Source of the DNA: Leeuwenhoekiella aequorea
GTDB taxonomy: Bacteria; Bacteroidota; Bacteroidia; Flavobacteriales; Flavobacteriaceae
Direction of reading: 5' to 3'
Length of the DNA stretch: 64,000 nt
Assembly: GCF_004104375.1 (NCBI RefSeq)
Contig: NZ_QOVM01000003.1
Span: 310,001 to 374,000 of the forward strand
The position numbers were made by a program, and so were the translations under genes. The notes under the pieces were generated by a model. That model did not search any database, was not told the origin of the DNA, and saw only the letters and a program-made list of their open reading frames with translations. This document shows positions 38,622-47,990 of the stretch, one piece after another. Position 1 is the stretch's first letter; each line of letters starts with the position of its first letter.

Positions 38622-38624
38622 AAT

Positions 38625-39362
38625 ATGGGATACCTTAAAGAGATTGGTCTTTATTTTATGATGTTAAAGGGTGTTTTTATTAAACCTACCAAAACCTCTG
38701 TACTACGTAATCTTGTTCTTAAAGAGATTGATGATTTAATAATAGGATCATTAGGTATTGTATGTTTTATATCCTTTTTCGTAGGTGGCGTTGTAGCAAT
38801 ACAGACAGCCCTAAATATGGATAACCCAATATTACCCAAGTCATTAATAGGGTTTGCATCCAGACAATCTATAATATTAGAATTTGCTCCTACATTCATC
38901 TCTATTATTATGGCAGGTAAAGTGGGTTCATTTATTACCTCTAGTATAGGAACAATGCGTGTAACAGAACAGATAGATGCATTAGAAGTTATGGGTATAA
39001 ATTCCCTAAACTATTTAGTTTTTCCCAAAATAATTGCAATGTTATTTTATCCTTTCGTAATTGCTATCGCAATGTTTCTTGGGATACTTGGGGGCTATAC
39101 TGCTGCTGTTTTTGGTGGTTTTGCAACAGGAGATCAATTTATAGTTGGATTACAGGATAATTTTATACCATTTCAATTGGTATATGCATTTTTAAAGACA
39201 TTTGTATTTGCATTATTATTAGCTACAATTCCATCATTCTTCGGTTACTATATGAAAGGTGGAGCTCTTGAAGTTGGTAAAGCAAGTACTACATCGTTTG
39301 TATGGACTAGTGTGTTTATTATTTTAGCAAACTATGTATTAACTCAATTACTTTTAAGCTAA
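38625..39362 (+). CDS. mlaE: MlaE-family ABC transporter permease
   Basis: 245-residue permease of the lipid-transporting MlaE/TGD1 family, five to six membrane helices. The family signature is clear in FISFFVGGVVAIQTALNM, LEFAPTFISIIMAGKVGSFITSSIGTMRVTEQIDALEVMGI and FGYYMKGGALEVGKASTTSFVWT. It forms the inner-membrane channel for phospholipid exchange with the outer membrane. The stop codon TAA shares its last base with the ATG of the ATPase gene, a tightly coupled pair. The mlaD-type substrate-binding gene does not follow here. Confidence 0.88.
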   Translation: MGYLKEIGLYFMMLKGVFIKPTKTSVLRNLVLKEIDDLIIGSLGIVCFISFFVGGVVAIQTALNMDNPILPKSLIGFASRQSIILEFAPTFISIIMAGKVGSFITSSIGTMRVTEQIDALEVMGINSLNYLVFPKIIAMLFYPFVIAIAMFLGILGGYTAAVFGGFATGDQFIVGLQDNFIPFQLVYAFLKTFVFALLLATIPSFFGYYMKGGALEVGKASTTSFVWTSVFIILANYVLTQLLLS

Positions 39363-40132
39363 TGATCGAAGTTAAGGATTTAAAGAAAGGATTTGGCGGA
39401 GATGAATTAGTCTTAAAAGGAATCTCTACAACCTTTGAAAAAGGAAAAACTAACCTGATTATAGGTCAAAGTGGATCTGGGAAAACGGTATTCTTAAAAT
39501 GCCTTTTAGGTTTATTTAGACCTACGGAAGGAAGAATATTATATGATGGTGAGGCGTATTCTGAATTATCTCCAGAAAACCAAAGGACATTACGCGAGCA
39601 AATGGGAATGGTATTTCAAGGAAGCGCTCTATTTGATTCTATGACGGTGGAAGAAAATATCATGTTCCCTTTAAAAATGTTCACTAAACAACGTAAAGCT
39701 GAACGATTAGAGCGTGCAAATGAAGTAATTAAACGTGTTAATTTAATCGATGCTAATAAAAAGCTACCTTCTGAAATTTCTGGTGGTATGCAAAAAAGGG
39801 TAGCAATAGCTAGGGCTATTGTGAACAATCCAAAATATTTATTTTGCGACGAACCAAACTCAGGATTAGATCCACGTACTGCGACACTTATAGATAACCT
39901 TATTCAGGAGATTACCCACGAGTATGATATTACTACTATCATAAATACGCATGATATGAACTCTGTAATGGAGATAGGTGAGAAAATTGTATTCTTACAA
40001 AAGGGGCATTTAGCGTGGGAAGGATCTAAAGACACAATCTTTAGTACAGAAAATCAAGATGTAACTGATTTTGTTTATTCCTCAGATTTATTTAAAAAAG
40101 TAAGAGAGGCTGTTATAAAAGATCATCAATAA
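39362..40132 (+). CDS. mlaF: MlaF-type ABC transporter ATPase
   Basis: 256-residue nucleotide-binding subunit partnering MlaE. Walker A GQSGSGKT, the signature SGGMQKR and Walker B YLFCDEP are intact; the H-loop is INTHDMNSV. EISGGMQKRVAIARAIVNNP is typical of MlaF/Ttg2A. No terminator is visible before the convergent DUF389 gene 31 bases downstream. Confidence 0.9.
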   Translation: MIEVKDLKKGFGGDELVLKGISTTFEKGKTNLIIGQSGSGKTVFLKCLLGLFRPTEGRILYDGEAYSELSPENQRTLREQMGMVFQGSALFDSMTVEENIMFPLKMFTKQRKAERLERANEVIKRVNLIDANKKLPSEISGGMQKRVAIARAIVNNPKYLFCDEPNSGLDPRTATLIDNLIQEITHEYDITTIINTHDMNSVMEIGEKIVFLQKGHLAWEGSKDTIFSTENQDVTDFVYSSDLFKKVREAVIKDHQ

Positions 40133-40163
40133 CATACCCCTCTTTAAAATAATTCTTGATTGC

Positions 40164-41609
40164 TTAATTCTGTACTAGCGGATATCTGGCAACACTTAGT
40201 GTATCTAAATTGTATTTTAGTTTAATCCAATTTTTCAGTTTAGCTTCTTCTTTTCTTTTTGAACTTTCATTCAATTTTGAATTCCATTGAACAAAGAAAA
40301 CGGGGATTGTATCTGCTTTTTTAAAGTCGGTATTAATAGTATTTGAAAATCCAAAACGCTCTATATTCTCATAATTTACGTGCACTTCTTCACTTAACCC
40401 TACAAAAGGAATTCCTGAGGATCGTAAGCGTGTAAGCTGCTCTTCTAATAAAAGTATCTGACTATTCTTATCTGTTAAAGCCTGTTGATTATTTACATAC
40501 AGATCTTCTAAAATACCAGATTTTACTGCGCTTGATAATTGAGCAGCCATTTCAGAAGATTGATCAGATCCCTGATGAATTTTCAGATTCACATCTTTTA
40601 AATTTTCTTCCTCCCGAATACCTTTATACCACTCCGCAATTTTTTGTTTTGGGACCAATGCTCCGATTAAATAGACGTCAATATTTTTAGTCTTATAATC
40701 TTGAGAAAGCTTCACCACTTCGGCACCTTCATACTTTATTATTTCTTTTACATACTCCTCGGTAGCGCTATTAAATACTTGGGTTTTGTAAAGATTATAG
40801 AATAGGAACATACTGGGTATCATAACAACCAGCGCAACTAAAGATGCCATTTGAGCTACAAATCTTCTACGTTTACTATTAGCATATTTTACCATAGGAA
40901 AACCTAAAAGCTTTGACACTAGAAATGTCGAGAGCGCTATAAACACAGCATTGATTGAAAATAAGTAAAAAGCTCCTGTATAGTAGGAAGGCTCTCCCAT
41001 AGCTATACCATATCCTACTGTACAGAGTGGCGGCATCAAGGCAGTGGCAATTGCTACACCAAATATTACACTTGCCATAGTACCTTTCTTTGTCTTTCCT
41101 ACAATAAGCGCCAAACCACCAAAAATCGCTACCAATACATCTAAAATCGTTGGATAAGTACGTGCCTCAAGTTCTGGAGTAAGTTCGGTTATAGGAGATA
41201 TTAAAAAGTAAATAGTAGCTGTAAGTACACTTAAAATGATCATTACAGCAAGATTAATTAAGGAGCGACGAAGCATCTCAATATCATTAATTGCTAATGA
41301 AAGCCCTATACCTACAATAGGTCCCATTAATGGAGAAATTAACATCGCCCCAATAACAACAGCAGTACTACTTACATTTAAACCAATAGAAGCAACAAAG
41401 ATTGAGAAAATAAGAATCCATGCATTGTGGCCTTTAAAAGAAATATCTTTTTTTACAGCTTCAATTGTAGAATCCCTATCTGTATCTTCCCTTATGTCGA
41501 GTAATTCAGACATAAAGCTTCGCACATTTTTAAGTAGACTCTTCGCATCTTTCTTAACAGCTTCGTTTGAAACAACGTGCTCTTCTTTTGGTTTATTTTC
41601 TTCCTTCAT
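40164..41609 (-). CDS. DUF389 membrane protein
   Basis: 481-residue protein with a cytoplasmic N-terminus of about 65 residues, a membrane region of about seven helices and a long extracytoplasmic C-terminal part (from about 250). The core VASIGLNVSSTAVVIGAMLISPLMGPIVGIGL is the DUF389 signature. Family function is unknown; a transport or sensing role has been guessed. Last gene of a five-gene minus-strand operon, 6 bases after manC. Confidence 0.82.
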   Translation of the reverse strand: MKEENKPKEEHVVSNEAVKKDAKSLLKNVRSFMSELLDIREDTDRDSTIEAVKKDISFKGHNAWILIFSIFVASIGLNVSSTAVVIGAMLISPLMGPIVGIGLSLAINDIEMLRRSLINLAVMIILSVLTATIYFLISPITELTPELEARTYPTILDVLVAIFGGLALIVGKTKKGTMASVIFGVAIATALMPPLCTVGYGIAMGEPSYYTGAFYLFSINAVFIALSTFLVSKLLGFPMVKYANSKRRRFVAQMASLVALVVMIPSMFLFYNLYKTQVFNSATEEYVKEIIKYEGAEVVKLSQDYKTKNIDVYLIGALVPKQKIAEWYKGIREEENLKDVNLKIHQGSDQSSEMAAQLSSAVKSGILEDLYVNNQQALTDKNSQILLLEEQLTRLRSSGIPFVGLSEEVHVNYENIERFGFSNTINTDFKKADTIPVFFVQWNSKLNESSKRKEEAKLKNWIKLKYNLDTLSVARYPLVQN

Positions 41610-41615
41610 AAAATA

Positions 41616-42710
41616 TTAGACTAGATCTGCCCCAAATTTCTCTTTAACCTCATTACGCATAATTTTGACATCTTGCTCTTTTGCTTTAGGCATTATTACT
41701 AAAACATCAGAACTATCTACTACAATGAAATCATTTAAACCATCAATAATAACAACTTTACCTGCCCGAGTACGTATTAAGTTACCGGTAGCTTCTTTTG
41801 TAACTACTTTTGCATTAACAATAACGTTATCATCTTTATCCTTATCTAATTTGTCGTATAAAGAACCCCAAGCGCCCAAGTCACTCCAGTCAAATGTCGC
41901 TGGAATAACTCCGACATTTTTACTTTTTTCAAGTATTCCGTAATCAATGCTTATATCTTCTGCTTTGGCATAGTTATCTTCAATAAATTGAGCCTCATCG
42001 TCCGTATTTAACACATCGTATCCATCATTAAATAGTGAGAACATTTCTGGTAGATATTTCTCAAAAGCTTCTATTATAGCACGAGCACTCCATATAAAAA
42101 TACCTGCATTCCAAGAATAATTACCTTCTGCCAAAAATTCTTTAGCTGTATTGTAGTCTGGTTTTTCTTTAAACGCTTTAACCGTTTTAACTTCTGTTGT
42201 ATTATCTAAATATTGGATATAACCATATCCTGTGTGAGGAAATGTGGGTTCGATACCCAAAGTCACTAATAATTTTTCTTCAGAATTATCAGTTGCGCAA
42301 GCTTCAAAAGCTGTATTTAAATTTTTAAGAAATGAAGCTTCATCTTCTATCCAATGATCGCTAGGCGCAACAATCATTACTGCGTCTGGATTAGATTTAT
42401 AGATCTTAAGTGCAGCTAGCAAAATACAAGGCGCTGTATTACGCATAGCTGGCTCTAGGATAATATTCTCATCCTTTACTTTTGGTAATTGTTCATTAAC
42501 AAACGCTTTGTATCGCTCATTTGTTAAAACCAATACATTATCTGCAGGAACAGTCTGAGATAAACGACCAAATGTTCGTTCAATTAAAGTTTCACCAGCT
42601 CCAAGTATATCGTGAAATTGTTTTGGATAATTTGCTTTACTTAAAGGCCAAAAACGAGATCCTACTCCTCCAGCCATTATAACTGCATAATAATTTTTAC
42701 TATCGATCAT
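41616..42710 (-). CDS. manC: Mannose-1-phosphate guanylyltransferase
   Basis: 364-residue nucleotidyltransferase making GDP-mannose from mannose-1-phosphate and GTP, for surface glycans and glycoproteins. The pyrophosphorylase signature YAVIMAGGVGSRFWPLSKANYPKQF and LGIEPTFPHTGYGYIQY are clear, as is WNAGIFIWSARAIIEAF. No phosphomannose-isomerase domain follows, so this is the single-function form. Three bases separate it from the SprT-like gene upstream. Confidence 0.9.
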   Translation of the reverse strand: MIDSKNYYAVIMAGGVGSRFWPLSKANYPKQFHDILGAGETLIERTFGRLSQTVPADNVLVLTNERYKAFVNEQLPKVKDENIILEPAMRNTAPCILLAALKIYKSNPDAVMIVAPSDHWIEDEASFLKNLNTAFEACATDNSEEKLLVTLGIEPTFPHTGYGYIQYLDNTTEVKTVKAFKEKPDYNTAKEFLAEGNYSWNAGIFIWSARAIIEAFEKYLPEMFSLFNDGYDVLNTDDEAQFIEDNYAKAEDISIDYGILEKSKNVGVIPATFDWSDLGAWGSLYDKLDKDKDDNVIVNAKVVTKEATGNLIRTRAGKVVIIDGLNDFIVVDSSDVLVIMPKAKEQDVKIMRNEVKEKFGADLV

Positions 42711-42713
42711 TAT

Positions 42714-43310
42714 TTATTTTATTAATTCTACTTCAGCATTAGGCTGAAATAAATAGATTCTACCCGAAGCAGTTTCAATACATTCATATCTCTTTACCCG
42801 CCTAGCTCCTTTTTTAAAAATTTTGCCGTTGTAAATCTTGAAATAACTACCTTCTGGAATTTCAAATATATAGTTTTTATCATTGGAAGGATCAAATTCC
42901 TTAAGAGCTAACATTAACTTAGCATCAGTATCACTGCTCGCTTTAGGGTTCTTAAAATGATTTGCGATTACGGGCAATATCTGCTTCGGAAAAATTTCTG
43001 GTCTAATAAAAGGAAGCATTAAATTTTGAAATGTATATTTCCATTCCTTTCCGTGGGGTTTGATTCGTGCTCCATATTTTTGAAATGCCACTAAATGTGC
43101 AATTTCATGGATCAGGGTAATTAAGAAGCGGTAGGTATTTAGATTTGTATTTACTGTGATTTGATGACCTCCATCTGCTAATCTTCTGTAGTCTCCGTGC
43201 CTTGTAACCCGCTCATCAACAATTTTTAAGTGAACTCCTAAGGCTTTAATAAGTTCAAACACTGGCTCTACAGCCTGATCAGGTATGTATTTACCTAAAA
43301 TTTCTTTCAT
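42714..43310 (-). CDS. SprT-like zinc metalloprotease-domain protein
   Basis: 198-residue SprT-like protein. The zinc helix is LITLIHEIAHLVAFQKYG with HEIAH at about residues 67-71, followed by HGKEWKYTFQNLM carrying the third histidine ligand. SprT-like domains (as in SPRTN) cleave DNA-protein crosslinks in eukaryotes; the role in bacteria is poorly known. The C-terminal 60 residues form a beta-rich KIYNGKIFKKGARRVKRYEC segment typical of bacterial homologues. Confidence 0.82.
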   Translation of the reverse strand: MKEILGKYIPDQAVEPVFELIKALGVHLKIVDERVTRHGDYRRLADGGHQITVNTNLNTYRFLITLIHEIAHLVAFQKYGARIKPHGKEWKYTFQNLMLPFIRPEIFPKQILPVIANHFKNPKASSDTDAKLMLALKEFDPSNDKNYIFEIPEGSYFKIYNGKIFKKGARRVKRYECIETASGRIYLFQPNAEVELIK

Positions 43311-43313
43311 TAC

Positions 43314-44003
43314 TTAGGGAGTTGTTGCAGCTACTTGCAACACTTTACCATTATAAAATTTATTTCCTGTAAGCGAAAAGTTTGCAATATAGCTCGCCAT
43401 TTCAGCGGCAGAGAGTGGCACCTCATATCCTGGAAACGCCTCTTCTAGCATTTCGGTTTGCACGGCTCCAAGAGCCAAAACATTAAAGGCAATTCCCTTA
43501 TCTTTATATTCTTCTGCGAGTAATTCGCTTAAGGTTATTACTGCACCCTTACTTGAACTATAGGCAGCCAGCCCCGGAAACTTAGAACTTCCTTGAACTC
43601 CTCCCATACTGCTCACGGTAACTACGTGAGATCCAGATTTCATAAAAGGCAATACAGTTTGAGTTAATTCTGCCACTCCAAAAACATTGACTTCATATAT
43701 GCTACGGAAAGATTGTCTACTAATCTCCTCAAAAGGACTATTTAATAAAGCTCCGGCATTATGAATAAGAATATCTACAGATTCCCAATTTTCAGTAATA
43801 AAAGATGCAACTCGCGTGAAGTCTGAAGCGTTAGTGATATCAAATGAGAAAGTATGTATTCCTTGGATATTTTTCTCACTTAACGGCTTTTCGTTGCGTG
43901 ATAACGCTAATACTTGATGTCCTTGTGAGGCTAAGAGTTGCGCCATTTCAAACCCAATTCCCCTACTCGTTCCTGTAAGAACAATATTTTTACTCTTACT
44001 CAT
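43314..44003 (-). CDS. Short-chain dehydrogenase/reductase
   Basis: 229-residue classical SDR. NAD(P) loop VLTGTSRGIGFEMAQLL near residue 10, NAG in LIHNAGALLN, catalytic serine in VTVSSMGG and the YxxxK pair in YSSSKGAV. Substrate unknown. The start overlaps the upstream peptidase gene by 8 bases. Confidence 0.85.
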   Translation of the reverse strand: MSKSKNIVLTGTSRGIGFEMAQLLASQGHQVLALSRNEKPLSEKNIQGIHTFSFDITNASDFTRVASFITENWESVDILIHNAGALLNSPFEEISRQSFRSIYEVNVFGVAELTQTVLPFMKSGSHVVTVSSMGGVQGSSKFPGLAAYSSSKGAVITLSELLAEEYKDKGIAFNVLALGAVQTEMLEEAFPGYEVPLSAAEMASYIANFSLTGNKFYNGKVLQVAATTP

Positions 44004-45039
44004 TCCAAATAATTTCGTGAGAATTACTATTAGTCATTCCTTCTACTCCGGGAATTAACTGATTAACAACATTCGCAATATGATTAAAATCCATTACAGT
44101 CGCCTCGTCATCTACATGATGATAAAAGTCAAAATTAGTAAAATCGAAGGTTGAAACAGTTTGCGCTGGTATTTTAAACTCTTCATAAAAGGCATAATTA
44201 TCACTCCTCTTAAATAAGTTATACTGTTTAGCTTGTGGTAAAAACCCCATTACCTTAGAACCACTATAGCCATTAAATTTTTCTGCCATATTACTATTTT
44301 CAAAACCGGTCAGATAAACCGTATAATCCTTATCTGTCATAGGAACTCCTATCATTTCAATGTTAAACATAACATACGGATTAATAGAAGTAGTTTTTAA
44401 ACGTTTAGCTAAATGAGCAGAACCCAATAAACCCATTTCTTCAGCTGCAAAAAGAGCGAATATAATACTACGCTTATTTGTTTTAGTTTTAGCAAAATAT
44501 TTAGCCAATTCAATAACTGCCGATGTTCCTGAGGCATTGTCATTAGCTCCATTTGCGATAGAATCTCCATTAACTATTTTGGCACTACCTATATGATCAT
44601 AATGAGCTCCAATAACAACATATTCATTTTTTAAATCAGGATCTGTACCTTCAACCATTCCTACTACATTAAAACCTGACACTCCTTTTGCATCAAATTT
44701 ATCTCGGTAAGAACTAAAATAAGGCTTTACCCCAGCATCTTGAAATTGCTTTATGATATAAGTAGCAGCTTCATCAATACCAGCACTACCCGTATTTCGG
44801 CCCTTTAATAAATCTGAAGCTAAATATTCTACGTGCATTTTAATTGCATCAGGACTTACAAGCTCTTTAGCAGTAGTTAAAGAATTTGATGACGTATTAA
44901 TATTAGCACTTATCGTGGTATTTTGATTATATCCTTTAGATGTATCAGCCGCTGCGGCTGCATCTACTTCGCGCACATTAGAATGACTTCCACAGGCCAT
45001 CACCGTACACGCACTTAAAACAACTAAATATTTTCTCAT
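43996..45039 (-). CDS. M28-family zinc peptidase, lipoprotein
   Basis: 347-residue exported aminopeptidase-like enzyme. The start is ATG 45039, giving signal MRKYLVVLSACTVMAC with a lipobox Cys at residue 16; the longer TTG start at 45066 falls within the pdhC terminator. Zinc ligands are visible in VIGAHYDHIG, GANDNASGTSAVIEL (bridging Asp), FAAEEMGLLGS (Glu pair), and a later FYHHVDDEATV. It heads the operon M28-SDR-SprT-manC-DUF389. Confidence 0.86.
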   Translation of the reverse strand: MRKYLVVLSACTVMACGSHSNVREVDAAAAADTSKGYNQNTTISANINTSSNSLTTAKELVSPDAIKMHVEYLASDLLKGRNTGSAGIDEAATYIIKQFQDAGVKPYFSSYRDKFDAKGVSGFNVVGMVEGTDPDLKNEYVVIGAHYDHIGSAKIVNGDSIANGANDNASGTSAVIELAKYFAKTKTNKRSIIFALFAAEEMGLLGSAHLAKRLKTTSINPYVMFNIEMIGVPMTDKDYTVYLTGFENSNMAEKFNGYSGSKVMGFLPQAKQYNLFKRSDNYAFYEEFKIPAQTVSTFDFTNFDFYHHVDDEATVMDFNHIANVVNQLIPGVEGMTNSNSHEIIWNE

Positions 45040-45050
45040 AGGTTCAAGAT

Positions 45051-45082
45051 AAAAAAATCCCGTCAAGTTCTGACGGGATTTT
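45051..45082 (-). terminator. Rho-independent terminator after pdhC
   Basis: Perfect 12-base stem AAAATCCCGTCA / TGACGGGATTTT (45054-45065 with 45071-45082), followed on the minus strand by a T run. It separates the porU-pdhC operon from the M28 operon. Confidence 0.92.
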
Positions 45083-45112
45083 AAAATATAAATTATAAAT
45101 GAGTATTAACCA

Positions 45113-46822
45113 TTAGGTCAACATCAAAATAGGATTTTCAATATACATTTTTAATGTCTGTAAAAACTGTGCTCCGGTTGCCCCATCAACAGTGCGATGA
45201 TCACAAGCCATAGACAACGTCATGGTATTGCCTACTACAATTTGACCATCTTTTACAACAGGCTTTTCTATAATTGCACCTACCGAAAGAATAGCTGAAT
45301 TAGGCTGATTTATAATCGAAGTAAAGTTTGTAATACCAAACATTCCTAAGTTAGAAATCGTAAATGTGCTGCCTTGCATCTCTTCAGGCTTCAACTTTTT
45401 GTTACGAGCTTTCCCTGCTAGTTCTTTAACCTCTGCATTTATCTGCTGTAATGACTTTTCATTTGCAAATTCTACAACAGGAACAACTAGACCATCTGGC
45501 ACAGCAACAGCAACACCTATATGAACATGATTGTTTAAACGCATTTTATCGTCAAACCACTGCGAGTTAACTTGAGGATGCTGTTTCAACGCAATTGCAA
45601 CCGCTTTAATGATCATATCATTATAAGACACTTTTGTATCTGGTAACTGGTTAAATTGACTGCGGAATGCAATCATATTCTCCATATTAAACTCTACATT
45701 CAAGTAGTAATGCGGTGCAGTAAACTTTGATTTCCCAAGTGATTTTGCAATCGCTTTACGCATTTGAGAATTGTTTACATCCTCATAGCTTTCTTCACCA
45801 GTGGCAACAAATTGCCGAACATTTCTACCTGAAGAAGCAGGAGTATAATTCTCAACATCTTTACGTACTACTCTACCATTCTCTCCACTACCGGAAATCT
45901 TAGAAATATCAACCCCTTTATCTTCAGCTAGCTTCTTTGCTAATGGAGATGCAAATATGCGACCGTCTGCAGATGAACTAGATTCAGATTTAGTTTTTTC
46001 CTGTTTTCCAGAATCTTTTTTAGGCGCCTCTTTTTTAGGCTCCTCTTTTTTTGATTCCTCTTTCTTTGGAGTTTCTTTTTTAGGTTCTTCTTTTTTAGAA
46101 GTTTCCTTTTTAGAAGAGCTTGCTTGTTTTCCGTTTACAATACCAGAAACATCTGTACCTTCATCACCTATAATAGCAAGTAAGGCATCTACTTTCGCAG
46201 TTTCACCTTCTTGAATTCCTATATGAAGTAGAGTACCTTTATAAAAAGACTCAAACTCCATAGTAGCTTTGTCTGTCTCAATCTCAGCTAAGATATCTCC
46301 CTCTTCAACTTTATCACCTACTTTTTTTAACCAAGAGGCAACTGTACCTTCCTCCATGGTATCGCTCAAACGTGGCATTGAGATTACCTCAACTCCTTCA
46401 GGCACTTCACTAGTTTCAGATTCTTCATTAGATTCTTCATCTGAAGAAGTTGTGTCTTCAGTAGACTCTTCTTCCTTATCTTGATCATCGTCAGAACCTT
46501 CAGATTCTTCAGACTTTTCAGCCTTAGATTCAGAATCTGAAGATGATTCTGCACCTCCATCAAGTAATCCAGAAATATCTTCTCCTTCTTCACCTAAAAT
46601 AGCTAGCAATGAATCTACATTGGCAGTTTCTCCTTCTTCGATACCAATATGAAGTAATGTCCCCTCGTAAAAGGATTCAAATTCCATAGTGGCTTTATCT
46701 GTCTCAATTTCGGCAAGGATATCACCTTCTTCTACTTTATCACCTACTTTTTTCAGCCAAGATGCAACGGTTCCTTCTTCCATTGTATCACTAAGGCGAG
46801 GCATTTTTATTACTTCTGCCAT
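45113..46822 (-). CDS. pdhC: Dihydrolipoamide acetyltransferase (E2) with two lipoyl domains
   Basis: 569-residue E2 core of the pyruvate dehydrogenase complex. Two lipoyl domains (about residues 1-80 and 145-225) carry the lipoylated lysine in EIETDKATMEF. They are joined by a highly acidic Ser/Glu/Asp linker and followed by a Lys/Glu/Pro-rich linker of repeated KKEEPKKE units. Then come the E1/E3-binding domain (ASPLAKKLAEDKGVDISKI) and the catalytic domain ending with the active-site histidine in MACDHRTVDGATGA. It is preceded by pdhA after 4 bases. Confidence 0.93.
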   Translation of the reverse strand: MAEVIKMPRLSDTMEEGTVASWLKKVGDKVEEGDILAEIETDKATMEFESFYEGTLLHIGIEEGETANVDSLLAILGEEGEDISGLLDGGAESSSDSESKAEKSEESEGSDDDQDKEEESTEDTTSSDEESNEESETSEVPEGVEVISMPRLSDTMEEGTVASWLKKVGDKVEEGDILAEIETDKATMEFESFYKGTLLHIGIQEGETAKVDALLAIIGDEGTDVSGIVNGKQASSSKKETSKKEEPKKETPKKEESKKEEPKKEAPKKDSGKQEKTKSESSSSADGRIFASPLAKKLAEDKGVDISKISGSGENGRVVRKDVENYTPASSGRNVRQFVATGEESYEDVNNSQMRKAIAKSLGKSKFTAPHYYLNVEFNMENMIAFRSQFNQLPDTKVSYNDMIIKAVAIALKQHPQVNSQWFDDKMRLNNHVHIGVAVAVPDGLVVPVVEFANEKSLQQINAEVKELAGKARNKKLKPEEMQGSTFTISNLGMFGITNFTSIINQPNSAILSVGAIIEKPVVKDGQIVVGNTMTLSMACDHRTVDGATGAQFLQTLKMYIENPILMLT

Positions 46823-46826
46823 ACTA

Positions 46827-47828
46827 TTATACTGGTTTATGTGCTAAAAATGGATAATCTTCCTGCTCGTAAACAACGTCATACATAATTGATTTGTCTG
46901 GGAATTCACTTTCTTCAGCAAATTTCTCACACTCAGCAACTCGTTTCTTTACGCGCTTATCTATCTCTTTCAATTCTTCTTCAGTTGAATATTGCTTTTC
47001 TAACAAAATATCCTTTATCTGAGTAATAGGATCTATCTTTTGATATTCTGCAACCTCATCTTTAGTTCTATATTTCTGAGCATCACTCATTGAGTGACCT
47101 CTATAACGGTAAGTTTTCAGTTCTAAGAAGGTAGGACCATCTCCACGACGCGCTCTAGAAATAGCCTCGTCAAATGCTTCTGCAACCGCAACCGGGTTCA
47201 TCGCATCTACGGGACCACAAGGCATCTCATAACCTAAACCTAACTTCCAAATATCTTCGTGATTGGCTGTTCGTTTTACCGAAGTACCCATTGCATACCC
47301 GTTGTTTTCAACACAGAATACAACTGGAAGCTTCCAATTCATCGCCATATTAAAAGTTTCGTGTAAAGAACCTTGACGTGCAGCTCCATCCCCAAAAAAG
47401 GTAAGAGTTACAGCATCTCTCTTAAAATACTTATCTCCAAAAGCAAGACCAGCACCCAAAGGAATCTGACCTCCTACGATACCGTGACCACCGTAAAAAC
47501 GGTGTTCTTTAGAAAAAATGTGCATAGAGCCACCTAATCCCATTGAGGTTCCGGTTTTTTTACCATAAAGCTCTGCCATTACACGCTTAGGATCTTCTCC
47601 CATACCTATAGGCTGCACGTGATTACGATAAGCAGTAATCATTTTATCTTTAGTAAGGTCCATTGCATGTAAAGCACCTGCAAGGATTGCTTCTTGACCA
47701 TTATATAAATGCAAGAACCCTCTTACTTTTTGTTGAATATAGACTTGAGCTAATTTATCTTCAAACTTGCGCCAGAAGGACATCTCTTCATACCAATTAA
47801 GGTATACTTCTTTTGTGATTTCTTTCAT
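46827..47828 (-). CDS. pdhA: Pyruvate dehydrogenase E1 alpha subunit
   Basis: 333-residue thiamine-diphosphate enzyme subunit that decarboxylates pyruvate. Motif GDGAARQGSLHETFNMA to VENNGYAMGTS is the GDG-x-NN cofactor site; TYRYRGHSMSDAQKYR is the phosphorylation-loop region of the family. No E1 beta gene accompanies it, so that subunit is encoded elsewhere, as is usual in this group. Transcribed with pdhC. Confidence 0.94.
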   Translation of the reverse strand: MKEITKEVYLNWYEEMSFWRKFEDKLAQVYIQQKVRGFLHLYNGQEAILAGALHAMDLTKDKMITAYRNHVQPIGMGEDPKRVMAELYGKKTGTSMGLGGSMHIFSKEHRFYGGHGIVGGQIPLGAGLAFGDKYFKRDAVTLTFFGDGAARQGSLHETFNMAMNWKLPVVFCVENNGYAMGTSVKRTANHEDIWKLGLGYEMPCGPVDAMNPVAVAEAFDEAISRARRGDGPTFLELKTYRYRGHSMSDAQKYRTKDEVAEYQKIDPITQIKDILLEKQYSTEEELKEIDKRVKKRVAECEKFAEESEFPDKSIMYDVVYEQEDYPFLAHKPV

Positions 47829-47876
47829 TAAATATGGGTTTATCTATACACCAGCTCGTCATAAATTGACGAATAA

Positions 47877-47884
47877 CAAAAATA
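47877..47884 (-). promoter_or_regulatory. Candidate promoter -7 box for pdhA-pdhC
   Basis: On the minus strand TATTTTTG matches TAnnTTTG, about 48 bases before the pdhA ATG. A short inverted repeat TCGTCA / TGACGA (47856-47872) lies at the expected transcription start. Confidence 0.5.
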
Positions 47885-47990
47885 GTATATTCATAAGGAA
47901 GAGAGAAAGTCTTTCAATAAAAAAAACTATTCATCTTCAAGATTGAAAACCGGCATAGCTTTAATCAATTTCTAAGTTATACTAGGCTCG

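Noticed and set aside
45040-45066. TTG start giving nine extra residues on the M28 peptidase
   Set aside because: It lies in the pdhC terminator hairpin, and the lipoprotein signal starts cleanly at the ATG 45039.
45957-46593. Open frames on either strand across the pdhC linkers (Ser/Phe-rich and Lys-rich)
   Set aside because: They are by-products of the low-complexity Lys/Glu and Ser/Glu codons of pdhC, with no initiation signals.
46150-46810. Lipoyl-domain duplication as a DNA repeat that could recombine
   Set aside because: The copies differ at many synonymous positions, so there is little long exact identity.
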